The translations under genes were made by a program, and so were the position numbers. Below are positions 1 through 14,061 of a DNA stretch of 64,000 bases, piece by piece (the stretch's first letter is position 1; each line of letters begins with the position of its first letter). A model generated the notes under the pieces. It was given only the letters and a program-made list of their open reading frames with translations, was not told where the DNA came from and searched no databases. This stretch comes from Loxodes magnus (Eukaryota; Ciliophora; Karyorelictea; Loxodida; Loxodidae), in NCBI GenBank assembly GCA_946699065.1, contig CAMPDV010000094.1:295501-359500 (forward strand), in the 5' to 3' direction.

Positions 1-3000
1 CAAGCTCCTATCAGGATTATGTTTGATTTTTAAGGTAGTTTGGCTACGTCTACAAATTAAACTGATGTATTTTTAAGGGAAGATATAATAAAGGCAGTTT
101 AAATTTATTTCAGCCAACTAATAGAGATAAGAAATCCACAGCCATATTTAACTTTAGATCCTTATGGAGGAAAAACATGCTATGAAGTTACAATTCCAAT
201 AGAATATAATTAGTATGACTATTATCAGTATGATTTGATTATTTTCGTAGAATCCGAGTTCAATTAGAATACAAATGATATGTCAATAGCTGGACCTTGT
301 ATTGTAGATAGTGAAAATAGACCAATAGCAGGATGAATGAAGATTAATACCTATTTTATTTCCTAGAAAGACTGAGACTTTGCTTTTAGAACTGTTATTC
401 ATGCTATTATTCACATACTTGGATTTAATAAACACTTTTATGATCTTTATATAAATCCAGAAACTAATCAAGAATACGAAAATCCTATCATTTACACTTA
501 ACTAAGAGGAAAAGAAGTAACTTAACTGAACTATACAGCTCTAAACGAAGCTACCAAGCTTTAATTCGGTTGCTAAGTTGCTTTTATGGAACTGGAAGAT
601 TTTGGAGAATCAGGTAACGCAGGTAATCATTGAGATTAAAGATTTGTATATAATGAAATTATGGCCAGTATTGAAATACCAAATCTGATTATGAGCAATA
701 TTACTTTAGCAATGCTATATTCAATGGGATGGTATGTTCCAAATTGAAATATGGCAGAATTCTTAGAATTTGGATATGGAAAAGGTTGTGATTTTGTTAA
801 TGAAAAATGTGCTATAAGAGGTGCAGTTCCATAACCTTTGTTTGATGATTTTTGCTATGCTTAATAAACATTAATATGCACTCCTGATAGATCCTTTATT
901 GGATATTGTCCAGAGACGGATTTTTAGTAAGCAATACCATAAGCTGAATAATACTGAGATGAAGAATAAAATAGTGGATGAAATTAATACATTGATCATT
1001 GTCCTGTTACATATCGCTACACTAACGCAAATTGTAGAGGAACTATACAATCTTATTATACCAGTTAGTCAACATATGATGAAGTTGTTGGACCTAAATC
1101 AAGATGCTATGAAGGTTATGATTAAGAATAAGCACTGGCCTTCTGTTTCCAAACTTCCTGCATAAACAATATAATTACTCTATCTTTTGCAAGTGGAAGC
1201 TAAGTGTTATGTCCTCCAGGAGAAACCATTTAACATCCTACTAATCAAGAAATATGAATAGATTGTTCAAGCAAGTAAGAAGTAATCTGTAAATCGGTAT
1301 CTAATGAGGCCCTATGCTAATAGAATTGCCATTTTTGTTCTGGAATTGGAAATAAATGTTTTAAGTGCATAAATGGATACGAACTAGTAAACTATGAATG
1401 CATTTGTAACGATTATATCCACAATAATTATTGTGTGAAAGAATGTCCTTACTAAGACCCTTACATCGACAAAAATAATTGTGTTAATTAATGTTCTAAA
1501 TATGTAGAATAATCCTCTAAAATTTGCTATGAGAAATGCCCAAAAGGTCTATATGCGTACTAAGAAAACTGTAGTCAAGAATGTCCAGAAAATTACCACT
1601 AAAATTATAATACAAACAAATGTGATTTTTGTCCCTTTACATCTAAAATCATTTGCGATAAAGCGTTTTAAAATAACACATGCTTTGATTAAGAAGGTTT
1701 AGTAATACTTAATTATAAATAGCAATGTATTAGCTTAATATATGAACACTGCTGCATAAATCCATAAGAATGTGAGAGTTTTAAAAGTGATGATAATATA
1801 AGATTTAGTGAAAGTGATTGTAAAGCTAGATAACCGCCAAAACCATTTTAAGCTATTATTTAAAAAGATTTTGACTACATTTGAGTCTATTTTGATAAAG
1901 CAGTCGGATTTTTATATAAAACTCATGAATGCACGTTGGTTCTTTTCGATGTAACTATCTATGGCTCCGGTGCTAATTGCTCATGGAGTGACGATTTTAT
2001 CATCTTCATTATATAACTAGGAGAAGAAGCCATTCTTTCAGAAAATATGACTATCGTCTTTAAACCTGGAATCATCAACTCTACTCATATCTACACTATC
2101 ACATTAGAAAATAACCTTCAAGTTATTTTGGAACTTCCTACTAAACCTTACATCTAGTTTGATTTGAACGTTAACACTTTTCATAACCCTAATTACGATT
2201 TAGAAATCAAAATATAAGTAGAAAATAGATATCATAGTGCCGTTTAGTACATTTGGAATATTACCTTAGAAACTGAAAATAATGAGTTTATAAGGAAGTT
2301 TAATGATTGAAATAGTAACAGACCAAGACCTCTCCTTTATAGTGAAGAATAAAATTATTATACAATAAAATCTTAATATTTGAGACAGTAAAATTAAGTT
2401 TTAATTTATATATAAGCAATATCTTGGGCTAATACAATCACTATTATAACAATAAACATAACTATAGCAAGTATAGAAATATAAGAGAGTAGTTGTTGGG
2501 ATGAAACGGGAAAAGTAAGTGATAAGAATAAAACGAGCTGTCTTAAAGCAATTTACGAATATTGTTGCTAGAACTCTAAAGAGTGTGAATAATTTAAGTT
2601 TGGAGATGAAAATAGATTCAAGCAAGTTGACTGTGAGATGAAAAGATCTCCACAAATTTTGTAAGCTTTAATGAAAAACGATTTTAATTATATTTGAGTT
2701 TATTTTGATAAAGCGGTAGGATTTTTAAATAAAGCTTTCGATTGTTCTTTAGTTCTTTTCGATGTGAAAAACTACGGTACTGGTGCTAATTGTACATTGA
2801 GCGACGATTTTATAACAATAGAAATATAATTAGGAGAAGAAGCCATTCTTTCAGAAAATATGACTATCGTTTTTAAACCTGGAATCATCAACTCTACTCA
2901 TATCTACACTAACACATTAGAAAACAACCTTCAAGTTATTTTATAGATTCCTATAAAGCCTTAAATTTAGATAATTTTAGATATATAAAAGGAACATAGT

Positions 3001-6000
3001 TCTGGCTTAGATTTAGAAATTAAACTAAGAGTGGCTAATAGATATCACTGTGCTATCATTTACAAATGAAATATTACTTTAGATCCTGATAATTAAAGTT
3101 TCAACTAAGTATTTTAATAGTGAAACAGCTCTTTAGTAATTCCGAAGTTATATGACTAAGAAAATAATCATTTTTCAATATCCTCTTAGTATTTAAGCCA
3201 ATCAACTAAAGTAAAAATATAAATTAAAGCTATCTCTTGAGCATCAACATCTAGTTATAACTAAACTAATATAACAATCATTAATAATAACCAAGATGTA
3301 GCATGTTGAGACAGTTAAGGAAATGTAATCAATTAATATAAAGAAGAATGTATTTCATAAGTATATGATTTTTGCTGTTAAGAAAACAATGAGTGCTAAG
3401 CATATAGAAACTATAGCAATCAATTGTTCTCGAGAGATGATTGTGACAAAAAATTGCTACCTTAAATAGTAGAAGCTGTAGTTTAAGCAGGATTTGACTA
3501 CATTTGAGTCTATTTTGATAAAGCAGTCGGATTTTTAAATAAAACTCATGATTGTTCATTAGTTCTTTTCGATGTAACTATCTATGGCTCCGGTGCTAAT
3601 TGCTCATGGAGTGACGATTTTATCATCTTCATTATATAACTAGGAGAAGAAGCCATTCTTTCAGAAAATATGACTATCGTTTTTAAACCTGGAATCATTA
3701 ACTCTACTCATATCTACACTAACACACTAGAAAACAATCTTCGAGTTATTTTGGAACTTCCTACTAAACCTTACATCTAGTTTGATTTGAACGTTAACAC
3801 TTTTCATAACCCTAATTACGATTTAGAAATCAAAATATAAGTAGAAAATAGATATCATAATGCCGTTTAGTACATTTGGAATATTACCTTAGAAACTGAA
3901 AATAATGAGTTTATAAGGAAGTTTAATGATTGAAATAGTAACAGACCAAGACCTCTCCTTTATAGTGAAGAATAAAATTATTATACAATAAAATCTTAAT
4001 ATTTGAGACAGTAAAATTAAGTTTTAATTTATATATAAGCAATATCTTGGGCTAATACAATCACTATTATAACAATAAACATAACTATAGCAAGTATAGA
4101 AATATAAGAGAGTAGTTGTTGGGATGAAACGGGAAAAGTAAGTGAAAAGAATAAAACGAGCTGTCTTAAAACAATTTACGAATATTGTTGCTAGAACTCT
4201 AAAGAGTGTGAATAATTTAAGTTTGGAGATGAAAATAGATTCAAGCAAGTTGACTGTGAAATAAGAAGACTTCCTTAAATAATAGATGCTTTTATGGTAT
4301 AAGATTTTGACTCTATTTAAGTAAAATTTGATAAAGCGGTAGGATTTTTAAATAAAGCTTTCGATTGTTCTTTAGTTCTTTTCGATGTAAAAAACTACGG
4401 TACTGGTACTAATTGTACATTGAGCGACGATTTTATAACAATAGAAATATAATTAGGAGAAGAAGCCATTCTTTCAGAAAATATGACTATCGTTTTTAAA
4501 CCTGGAATCATCAACTCTACTCATATCTACACTAACACATTAGAAAACAACCTTCAAGTTATTTTATAGATTCCTACTAAACCTTACATCTAGTTTGATT
4601 TGAACGTTAACACTTTTCATAACCCTAATTACGATTTAGAAATCAAAATATAAGTAGAAAATAGATATCATAATGCCGTTTAGTACATTTGGAATATTAC
4701 CTTAGAACCTGAAAATATTGAGTTTAAAAGACAGTTTACGTATTGAATAAATAATTCAACAAAGCCACTTTATTACGAATAGGAAAAGAACTATTTTAAA
4801 ATATCTACTGAATTCATTAGATATTAGAACTCAATTACTATAGAAATTATTGGAATCTCATGGACTAATACTTTCACAGCAAAATAGTTGTAAATCACTC
4901 TAGCAAATTAAGAAATATAAGAACAAAGTTGTTGGGATGATACAGGAAATGTAAGTGATTAGAATAAAGCGAAGTGTCTTAAAGCAATTTATGAGTATTG
5001 CTGCTTGAACTCGTTAGAATGCGAATAGTTCAAGTTTGGAGATTAAAATCGATTTTAATATTAAGATTGTAAAAATAACTAACTTCCTCAAATAATAAAT
5101 GCTATTATATAAGAAAATTTTGACTCTATTCGAATTTTTTTTGATAAAGCAGTCGGATTTTTAAATAAAACTCATGATTGTTCATTAGTTCTTTTTGATG
5201 TAACTATCTATGGCTCCGGTGCTAATTGTTCTTGAAGTGACGATTTTATCATTTTCATTATAAGACTAGGAGAAGAAGCCATTCTTTCAGAAAATATGAC
5301 TATCGTTTTTAAACCTGGAATCATTAACTCTACTCATATCTACACTAACACACTAGAAAACAATCTTCGAGTTATTTTGGAACTTCCTACTAAACCTGAT
5401 CTTCATTTGAAATTAATATATTATAAATATTTTAACCGATTCTGTGATCTTAAGTTTACAGCCTCAGTTACCAATAGATACCATAGTAAAGTTCAATACC
5501 TTTGAACTTTCGATGCTACTCCTCCTTTTAATGATCCGACAGGGTATTTTTCATCATTGAATAAAACAAATAACAACTTACAATATTATTATGAAGAAAA
5601 TAGTTAAATCACTATTTAATCCTTATTTCTCATATCAACCTAATAAATTAAGGTTAATGTTAAAGCTATTTCGTGGGCAAACACTGTAACTGACATAACT
5701 ATTATTATTTATGCCTTTCAAAACGAACTTTAAAAACCTAGTTGTTGCTTGTCAAATGAAGTAGAAATTAGTAAAAACTAAAATCAATGTTTATGAGATG
5801 TTTACGATTACTGCTGTTAAACAAGTACTCAATGCTAGCCTTTTCAATTAGACGATTCTTCTAGATTTAGTTCTTAAGATTGCTAAGTGAGATTACCTCC
5901 TTAGATACTTAATTCTACCCTACAATAAAATTAAGTAGAAATATATATTTTATTTGACAAGCAAGTTGGATTTAAATAAACTAACATTACCTGTTCTTCT

Positions 6001-9000
6001 GTTCTCAAAAACACTGATAAACTGGGATATGGAGTTTAATGCTCTTGAAGCGAAGATTTTAAAACTTTCAAGATAAAAATAGGAGAAGAAGCTACCTTAT
6101 AACTAGATATGGATATAGAATTTTAACCAGGAGTTATTAACTCAACACATTCTTACTCTAAAACACTTGATATCAACTTAAAAATATCTTTAAAAATAAG
6201 TCAAAAGCCTCAATATACTTTTAATATAATTGCTGATAGCCCACATGATCCTAATAACGATTTAAATATAGCAGCTAATGTTGAAAATAATTTTCGTTGT
6301 GTTATTTGGTATATATGAAATATTACTATGTAACCAGATAATTAAGAGTTTAACAATTGATTTAGAGAGTAAAATAAATCTCTAAGCAGACCGTTACGCT
6401 ACAGTGATGAGAAGAAGAGTTTTTTAATTTCTTCGTACTATTTAATCAAAGCGATTTCTGTTTAAGTGCAACTTAAAGCAGTTTCTTGCTTAGATTATGT
6501 AAATACCACAGAAAATACTATTTTAATAGATACTAATATAGCTTTATAATGTTGAAGCCAACTTGGGAAACCATTGAATTAATATAAAGAAAATTGCATC
6601 AGTGTAATTTATGATTATTGTTGCGAACATTAAGACGAATGTTCTGCCTATAAATAGCGTGATGGAAATTTGTTCAGTTTTCAAGATTGTATTTAAAGAT
6701 AGCCTCCTAAAATATAAAAAGCTTTCCTATAAGAAAATTAAAATGAAATTTTAATAAATTTTGATAAACAGGTGAGGTTTAAGTAAAATACTATTGATTG
6801 CTCAGTAGTTATCAAAAATACTTAATATTATGGATCTAATTCAACATGTTCATGAAATTAAGATTTTACAGTATTCATAATTAAAATAGGAGAATAAGCT
6901 AATTTATATATCAACATGGAAATAGAACTCAATAAAGGAATTATAAACTCAACACATCTATATAGTAAAACACTGGAAAACAATCTAACTATATCATTAT
7001 AAATATCCAGAGTGCCCTAGTTTAATTTGAAAATTGAAACTCATTAATTACACAATCCAAATTATGATTTAGCGATATATGTTGAAGTAGATAATAGATA
7101 CCACTGTCCTATCTAATATATATGAAATGCTACATTTTTACCTTACAATGAAGATTTTACTAATTTCTTTAATTAATGAAATAGTTCATATACAAAGCCT
7201 TAAAATTATGATTAAGAACAAAGAAAGTTAATAATTTCAAAGCAACATTTAATTAAAGCTAAATTTGTTTTTATACAAGTAAAAGCCATTTTATGATATG
7301 GTAATTTCATTTCAAGTGAATCTACTGTAAAAATAATTCCTGATGTTTAACTATAAAATAGTAACTGCTGGAATGCTACTGATGGATCAATAGACTATTC
7401 AAAATAAGATGTATGCTTAAGAGATATATATGATTATTGCTGCTCTAACCCAGATAATTGTACTTATTTCCAATTTAATAACAAAAATAGATTTAATTAA
7501 AATGATTGCTACGATAGATTATCTCCTAATATAATTAAAGCATAATTATAAGAAAACTTCAATGATATTTACATTTAATTCGATAAATCTGTTAATACTA
7601 GGGCAAATAACTATCATTGCTAAACTATGCTTAAGAATCCTGATATTTACGGTAAATAAGCTGATTGCTTTTTCAAAGATGATTAAACTTACTAGATAAC
7701 AATAGGAAAAGAAGCACTTTTATAAGAGTATATGCCAATAGAATTTATACCTGGAATCATTAAAGGATTACATTAATACTCAGAGACTCTAGATTTCAAT
7801 ACTTCTGTTGCTCTCTAAGAAATATAAAACAAACCTAACCTTGTACTAAGTTTGGTAACTAATGATTCAATTTATTAAACAGAAGACTATTTTATTAAAG
7901 TAAGTGTAAATGAAAGATACCACTGCCCTATTAGATATATCTGAAATATCACTTTATCTGTTAAAAGTGAAGCTTTTGAATAATATTTTAGAGATTGAAA
8001 TAAAAGTAATAGCTATCCTTTAACTTATAAGGAAGAAAAAAATAATTTCACTATTCCTTCTAAGTATTTTGTTAACTTACCAACTCCATTTTACATTTAT
8101 GTACATATTTAAGCATTTTTATGGTTTAATTCATGAGATGAAGAAACTAAAGAAACTATAGTTTATGAAAAAACTCCTCCTTTACTTAGTTTTGATGTAG
8201 GTAATTAAATGGAAAGATATTAAGATTAAGCAATATCTATAAACTTGTCAATAAAAGAAAGTCTTGAAAGATATCATATAATAAGATGGAGTTTAAATGA
8301 TACTAATAACACTTCTAGTAAAAAAGATATTTAAAACTTATTATTTGGAGATTGAACAAACAATAAATTGCAATTTAATATAAAAAATAATGTTTTAACT
8401 CCTTCCTTTTGGTATTTAATTTAAGCTACAGTTGATTATAACTATAGTACTTAAGTTAATATTTCTATTGCTTAGTTACAACTGAAAGTTTATATATCTG
8501 GAGATTAATACTAAGAAATAAAACCATCTAGTCAAATTACTTTAAAAGCGAAAGCTGATGATCCTCTCAATCGTAATTTGAACTTTACATGAACTTGCTT
8601 AATTCTGACTGAAAATTATATAAAGACTGATCTAACAAATAGTTTTTGTGAGTCATATGAGAGTTACATAACTATTATAGGATCTAACTTCTTAATTAAT
8701 TATACCTATTAATTTATTGTAACTGCTACTTCAGACGATCGAAGATCTGCCTAAAGCTATACTTATGTTCTTATAACTGAAAATCTAACTTAAAGTATTA
8801 ACATTTATATAGTTGACTATGAGTTTGAAATAGTAAACGCTTAGGACACTTTTAATATGTTTGGAACAATTATTAACCCTAACATTTAAGTTAAGCAAAT
8901 TTGATGGTAATAAAGTCCTGGAAACATTCTAGAATTTAATAATTCTCGTATTGATGAACTAAGCATATAGATAAAAGCATATAAACTAAAGCCTGGAAAT

Positions 9001-12000
9001 TACTATAATTATACTCTTAATGTAAAAGATTAATATAATTGAACTAGCAGTTATAGTAAGTAAATATATGTTAATTAACCTCCTTAAATTACAGATTTTA
9101 CAGTTACTCCTGATACTGGAATAGCATGAAATACTTCGTTTGTAATGAAAATTGAAAAGAGTTTTGATGAAGAATACAAGTATCCATTAAAGTATAAATT
9201 CTTTTGTATTAAGAATGGCTAAAAGTTAGAATTGACCGAAATATAATAAGAATAAAATTTTACAACTTAATTACCATCAGGAGATGAAAGTTCTTATGAA
9301 TTAACAGTAGGTGCATATGTTTATGATTTATTTGGAGCTTTTAGCAATATGACTAAAAAGATAACAGTTTAAAGTTCAGAAATTAACTATTCTAAAGAGA
9401 TTTAAAATTTGGACTAAACTTATTTTTTAACTAACTTAGAATTGCTTAGCTGGATTTATTAATGAGCCTATGAAATTTCTATAGGAAAAGTTTAAATTTC
9501 TTAAAATGATTTGGTTGATTTAATAGAGATGGTAGAATCTCATATAAGTAATGGAGAAGAATTTTCAATAGGACTATCAATTTATGAATTATTAAAAAAT
9601 TATATAACTAATTAATCATATCAAACCTTTGTTACTGCTATAGACCATTCTCTTAACTAGAAAGATAACTATGATTTAAATTTAAATCAGCTAAATTCAA
9701 CTGTTTCCATTTTTTAAAATGCTATCGTTGCTTAGCTAAATACATAATAAAGATAAGATGGGAAATAGAGAAATACACAGTAAACCAATTAGAGAGATAG
9801 GAAATTACAAAGTTATGAATAATCAAATATCTAGAACTGTGTTAAAACTTCATCATTATCATACGCTAGAAAATATTTAATTCCTAATTAATCACCCATC
9901 ATGTTTAACTACCATAATATAACTCTTAAATTAGCAATGTATGACTCCAATTCATTTCCTAACAAATATTAAATAAAGGACTCTTAAGTAACCGTAAAGG
10001 ATGAAGTAGCAGGAGATTGCTTAGTTATAATTTTAGCTTAGTCCGATTCTAACCCTACTCAGTTAAACGATATTGATAGATTAACTTATCTTGCTTTTAG
10101 TGTTTATGAAACTTGCTATAAGAATGAAATGGGAATAGTAATACAAAAGAGCATTCCAGAAAGAAAAGAAATATCTCCTGAATTTTTATTATTCTATAAA
10201 GCGACTTCGAATGATAAATTAGAGTGCTAAGTATGAACTGAATAATAAAATATTTTCGATAGCAGTCAATGTACTTTAGAAGAGACATATTAATCTAATA
10301 TCTTCAAATGCAAATGCTAAACATCAGGGATAGTAAGAATCTAAAAGAAACAATTTATTAATCAATCTAAACATTCTGAAGATAGAAGTGCAAAGCTAAA
10401 AATTAAAAAATAAGCTCTCCCTTTTATCTTATTTATAATTTTGATGCTTTTCATTTTATATTTCTTCTGTTGAGTGTTTTTTTCTAAAAAGTAGCATTTA
10501 AATAATAACAATTTAAGTAGATTTCAGCATCTAAAAGAATGATGGACAATAACAGGACCTTTTTGCAATTCTAAAGAGCACATGAAGCGTTTCTTGTGGT
10601 GTTTTAACTTTATAATAGTTTTAGAATGCTTTATTTTAAATGTAGTTCTAACTTTTTCTATATCAGAGTTAGAAAATCTTAGAAAAGAAGATTTTATTTT
10701 GGCCTTAGTAATTTCAGTTATGGTATCCTTAGAAAAGCTTGTTTTTTCTTGCTACATAAAAGACAAAAAATCATAAAATGTTGAAAACTGCATTATAATA
10801 CTGTGCTTAATAGCTTTTACTACATCTATTGTTGTCTGCTTTTTGTGAAAAACACACTATCTATTTCCATGGCTTATCGGTTTCTTTATAAGTTTGCTTT
10901 TTGTTATATTATTTGATCTGATTCTTACTTCTTTCTTTGTGCGTAAGTTTAAATAAGGAAACTAAGTAGGTCCAAATTATGGCTTTTAACAAGTTGATTC
11001 TACCAGAAGCAATATAAATAATTTAGAATAGCCAAATGATACTCAAATATAAATATAGCCTTCCGAAAATTTATCTCCTGCATTAGGTAATCATGAAAAA
11101 TTAGAAGAAAATGAGAATCTAACTTCTAATTAAATGCCTATAGAAGATAATGCTTAGGATAATGATGATAATCCCTCTTAATAGAAATAAAATTCTTATG
11201 AAGATACTAGTCCGAATAAAAAGCTTTTGGAAGACGAATCGATATTAGTGAATCCTAAACATCTAAACACTTAATTTAAATATTAAATTCAATAATATAT
11301 ACTTAAATGCTTATTTAGTTAATATCTATTAACATATTTTAAACCTTTCATCTATCTTCAACTTGATTCCTTAGATTAAAGCTCTTACTTACTCTTAGTT
11401 TCTTGAAAGGCTTTATTTAAGTATCTCAAAATCTCTTATAAGTAAGTTGAGATTTAATCTCAGCTCTTGTTCAATTTTATTTTTCTTCTTAAATCATTTT
11501 CTTCTAAAATACTTCAAATATTGATATATTCTTTCTTTAGAACTGATAAAGAGTAAATTTGTTATACTGAAAGCAAAAAGAAATCAAACAATAGACATCT
11601 TCTTGAGGAATCTTTGCCTTTTACTAAGCGAACTAGAAGTTCTCTTTTACAAAAACTATAATAAAGGTTAAAGCCTTTATTATAAAAATAATACTATGAT
11701 TCAGCTATAAATATAGCTAATAAACAATATAAAGAAACAAAAATTTACTAGGAATCTAAATAGGGTCAAGATTGATTTTTCACTTTAGCTAGATTCTAAT
11801 AAAGGTATTTAAATTACATAAAAGAGAAGCATCTGTGTAAATTAATCCATTTAAGAAATAGTAATAGATATATCCATGTTATGAAGAGGTTATATTTTGA
11901 ATGAAATATGTACTCACGCTAAGTTTTATTCTCTTAAGTAAATCTAGATGCAGTTTTCTAATAAAATTATTGCTTGGTTTAAGTCAAGTATTTCAACAAA

Positions 12001-14060
12001 TAATACTGATTCTTATTATACTTTAATAAAATAAGCAATATAAATTTGCTATAATTTATCTTAATAGCAGATTGAATATTTGCTATATATTTTAGCTAGT
12101 TCTTTTTTTATTCATTACTCTTACTTATTCCTCTTATCTTAAATTTATTCTAGCTTAATTTTATTAAAATTCGACAAATAAACTAAAAAACTTTTTTTAA
12201 GCATCTAAAAAAGATTCTCCAGGAGTATCATGAAATAATTATTTATATATAGTTTTAAGAATACTTAAAGAATTAGAAACAGCGAAATTAATTCTAATAA
12301 GTAATAAAAAAAGAACTAGTAGGAAATAATTTAACAGCTATAAGAAGAGTTGATTGATAGGTTTATAAGCATTCTTGCTTATAAATGCTTTACTAATATC
12401 TTAATCATTCTTAAAACCTTTTTTAAAGTTTTAATTGCTGCTCATACTTCTTTATACTTTCTTATTCCTCTCATTTTACTTTTTTTATTTTTCAAGAGCA
12501 TTTAACTTGCCCTCGATAATCAAGTCTTTAAATTTGAATTTTTTTGCTTTATAATTGATCGAAATTCAAGGAACTATAAGAAAGAACATTTTTGCACTCA
12601 AAAATTCGTTAATAATAAGAGAAAATTATTTATATCATCTATAGCGCTTAAAAGATGAGAGCTTTTGCCGAATTTTAGGATGAAATACCAAGTTATTTAT
12701 TAAGGAGATTTATATTTAAGCATAAAATTAGAAATTTTAACTTAATATGAGAAATAAAAATCCTAAAAATAAAAGATAAAGAACTTATATGCTTTCTTTA
12801 TTTTATTCTGTTCATTCAGATTTTATCTTACCGTATTCATAAAAACATTACTATTTTCTAATATCTTGATTTATTTTTTATATTCTGCTAGTTTATAACT
12901 TTTAGTTTGATTCAGATGTTAGTGAAAGCTTTTATCACAGACTAGTATTGATATAATTAATTTGAGAATAAAATATCAGACAGAACTATCTTTATATACC
13001 TCTTTACTAAAAATAATATAAACACTATTTTATTTACACTAGCATTAATACTATTTAAATTTAAGGAAATATATTTACTCGATTTATTCCCTCTTTTAAG
13101 ATATAAAAGCTAAGATTGGAATTTAGGCAAAAATATTTTAGGAGGATTATAAAGCTAAAAGTTATAAGATGAACTGAATGAATCCACTTCATCTATTCTT
13201 GAAAGATTCCACTATTAATTATTTCTAAAAGAGTCAATAGCAAGATTTAAAATTTTTATCTTCCAATTCTTAGTCTTTCTATTGCTTCAAAAAGAGAATT
13301 GAATATAAAGAAATTGAAAATAATTCAAGAATATTAATAAGAATTGCTTCTTTAAGGTTAGTTAGTCATTTTCTCGTTTTTATTTTTATTAAAATTCTTA
13401 GCTAAATTTTAGTTTCTGCAGATGAAGAAATTATTTTATGAATCTATACCAAATTATCCAATTAAAGGGTAATTTAAAAATAAACGAAATTTGTATTAAT
13501 CTATGCTAAGAATTTATTTATAGCTTCTTTACCATATAGTAAAGATGTATTAGTGTACTAAATCTTGCTTAAATTAATTATAAGAGTTATAATTAACCAG
13601 ATTAACAAATATCTTTGTATATTAATCATTTATACTCATCAACCTACAGAGCATTCTAATTTCAACTTAAGAAGGAGCTGCATAACTAATGATAATGAAC
13701 TAAAAGTAGTTTAAAGAGACATGAGTAATTTAAATAATAAGATATATATTATAGATATCACTTTAAAATAAGCTATTATAAAATATAATTATGCAATAGA
13801 CATTAATTTCTGGATAAATGAAATAGCAATGTATCTGAACTCCGGTTAGTTAGATAGGTAATAGATTAAGAAAATAAAGAATATTTTTAATATTTTTTGA
13901 GAAATAAATACTCGAAATAATAATTTATAATAGTCTGATTATATTTTTATTGTATCCTACGTTCTCAACATGTAAAGCATATCACTAATCTTATAAATGA
14001 AATTAAGATTTTGTTTGATTATTAATTTTAAGTTAAATAGTTAAAGGTTTCATAAATCAA
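1..14060 (+). CDS. Giant leishmanolysin-like / REJ-GPS multi-membrane surface protein (gene 1, 5' partial)
   Basis: Read in frame 1 with TAA/TAG=Gln and TGA=Trp, the window opens inside an M8-like domain. Seen: RPIAGW then VIHAIIHILGF at about 388-423, a third His at 628 (NHWDQRF) and a Met-turn-like NEIM at 652-663. A Cys-rich furin/EGF-like region follows (about 1,180-1,780), then about eight ~270-residue modules (1,860-8,100), a PKD/REJ-like stretch (8,150-9,400), a GPS-like Cys motif (10,200-10,340) and hydrophobic membrane segments from 10,420 on, with further ones near 12,040-12,170, 12,400-12,490 and 12,780-13,080. This order resembles polycystin-1-type proteins, with an added pseudoprotease head. 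It is convergent with the left copy of gene 2. The C-terminal end is uncertain: the frame stays protein-like to about 14,020 and enters the inverted-repeat arm at 14,062. A true stop, presumably TGA, cannot be picked by eye. The start is outside the window. Confidence 0.82.
388..670 (+). other. Inactive M8 (GP63-like) active-site region of gene 1
   Basis: The M8 signature HExxH is here HAIIH (400-414): the general-base Glu is Ala. Both His ligands, the following ILGF, the distal third His (628-630, in NHWDQRF) and the NEIM Met-turn are preserved. In the family the Glu is required for catalysis and the three His bind zinc. I infer a zinc-binding but proteolytically dead domain. Confidence 0.75.
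1180..1790 (+). other. Cys-rich furin/EGF-like region of gene 1
   Basis: Closely spaced Cys with repeated patterns such as CYEKCPKGLYAY and ECPENY are typical of growth-factor-receptor-like Cys-rich repeats on ciliate surface proteins. Equivalent regions follow the M8 domain in gene 2 (right copy about 30,140-30,620) and gene 3 (about 60,160-59,760). It is extracellular by inference from the signal peptides of the paralogues. Confidence 0.7.
1860..8110 (+). repeat. Array of about eight ~270-residue modules in gene 1
   Basis: A fixed landmark (cattctttca, in the segment LGEEAILSENM) recurs at 2031, 2844, 3654, 4467 and 5280, that is, every 810 or 813 bp. Three or so more diverged copies follow to about 8,100. 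Each module reads: acidic FDKAVGF strand, C-S-L-V-L, a W-S-D-D turn, LGEEA, GIINSTH, a Trp-ending strand (QYIWN), then a Cys cluster containing YxYCC. The predicted fold is beta-sandwich-like (Ig/PKD/FN3 type) with conserved disulphides. The first five modules are much closer to each other than the last three. Confidence 0.85.
10190..10345 (+). other. GPS-like motif of gene 1
   Basis: C-x-V-W-T-E-Q-Q, S-S-Q-C-T-L and C-K-C-Q-T-S-G-I-V immediately precede the first membrane segment. This is the Cys/Trp pattern of a GPCR proteolysis site (GAIN/GPS) as in polycystin-1. The usual His-Leu-Ser/Thr cleavage tripeptide after CxC is absent, so autocleavage is unlikely. Confidence 0.6.
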
Positions 14061-14061
14061 G

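Noticed and set aside
1860..8110. CRISPR-like regular repeats
   Set aside because: The 810-813 bp period falls in protein-coding modules; there are no short direct repeats with unique spacers.
10582..10776. Independent small membrane protein starting at MKRFLWCFNF
   Set aside because: It is in frame with gene 1 and forms part of its membrane block.
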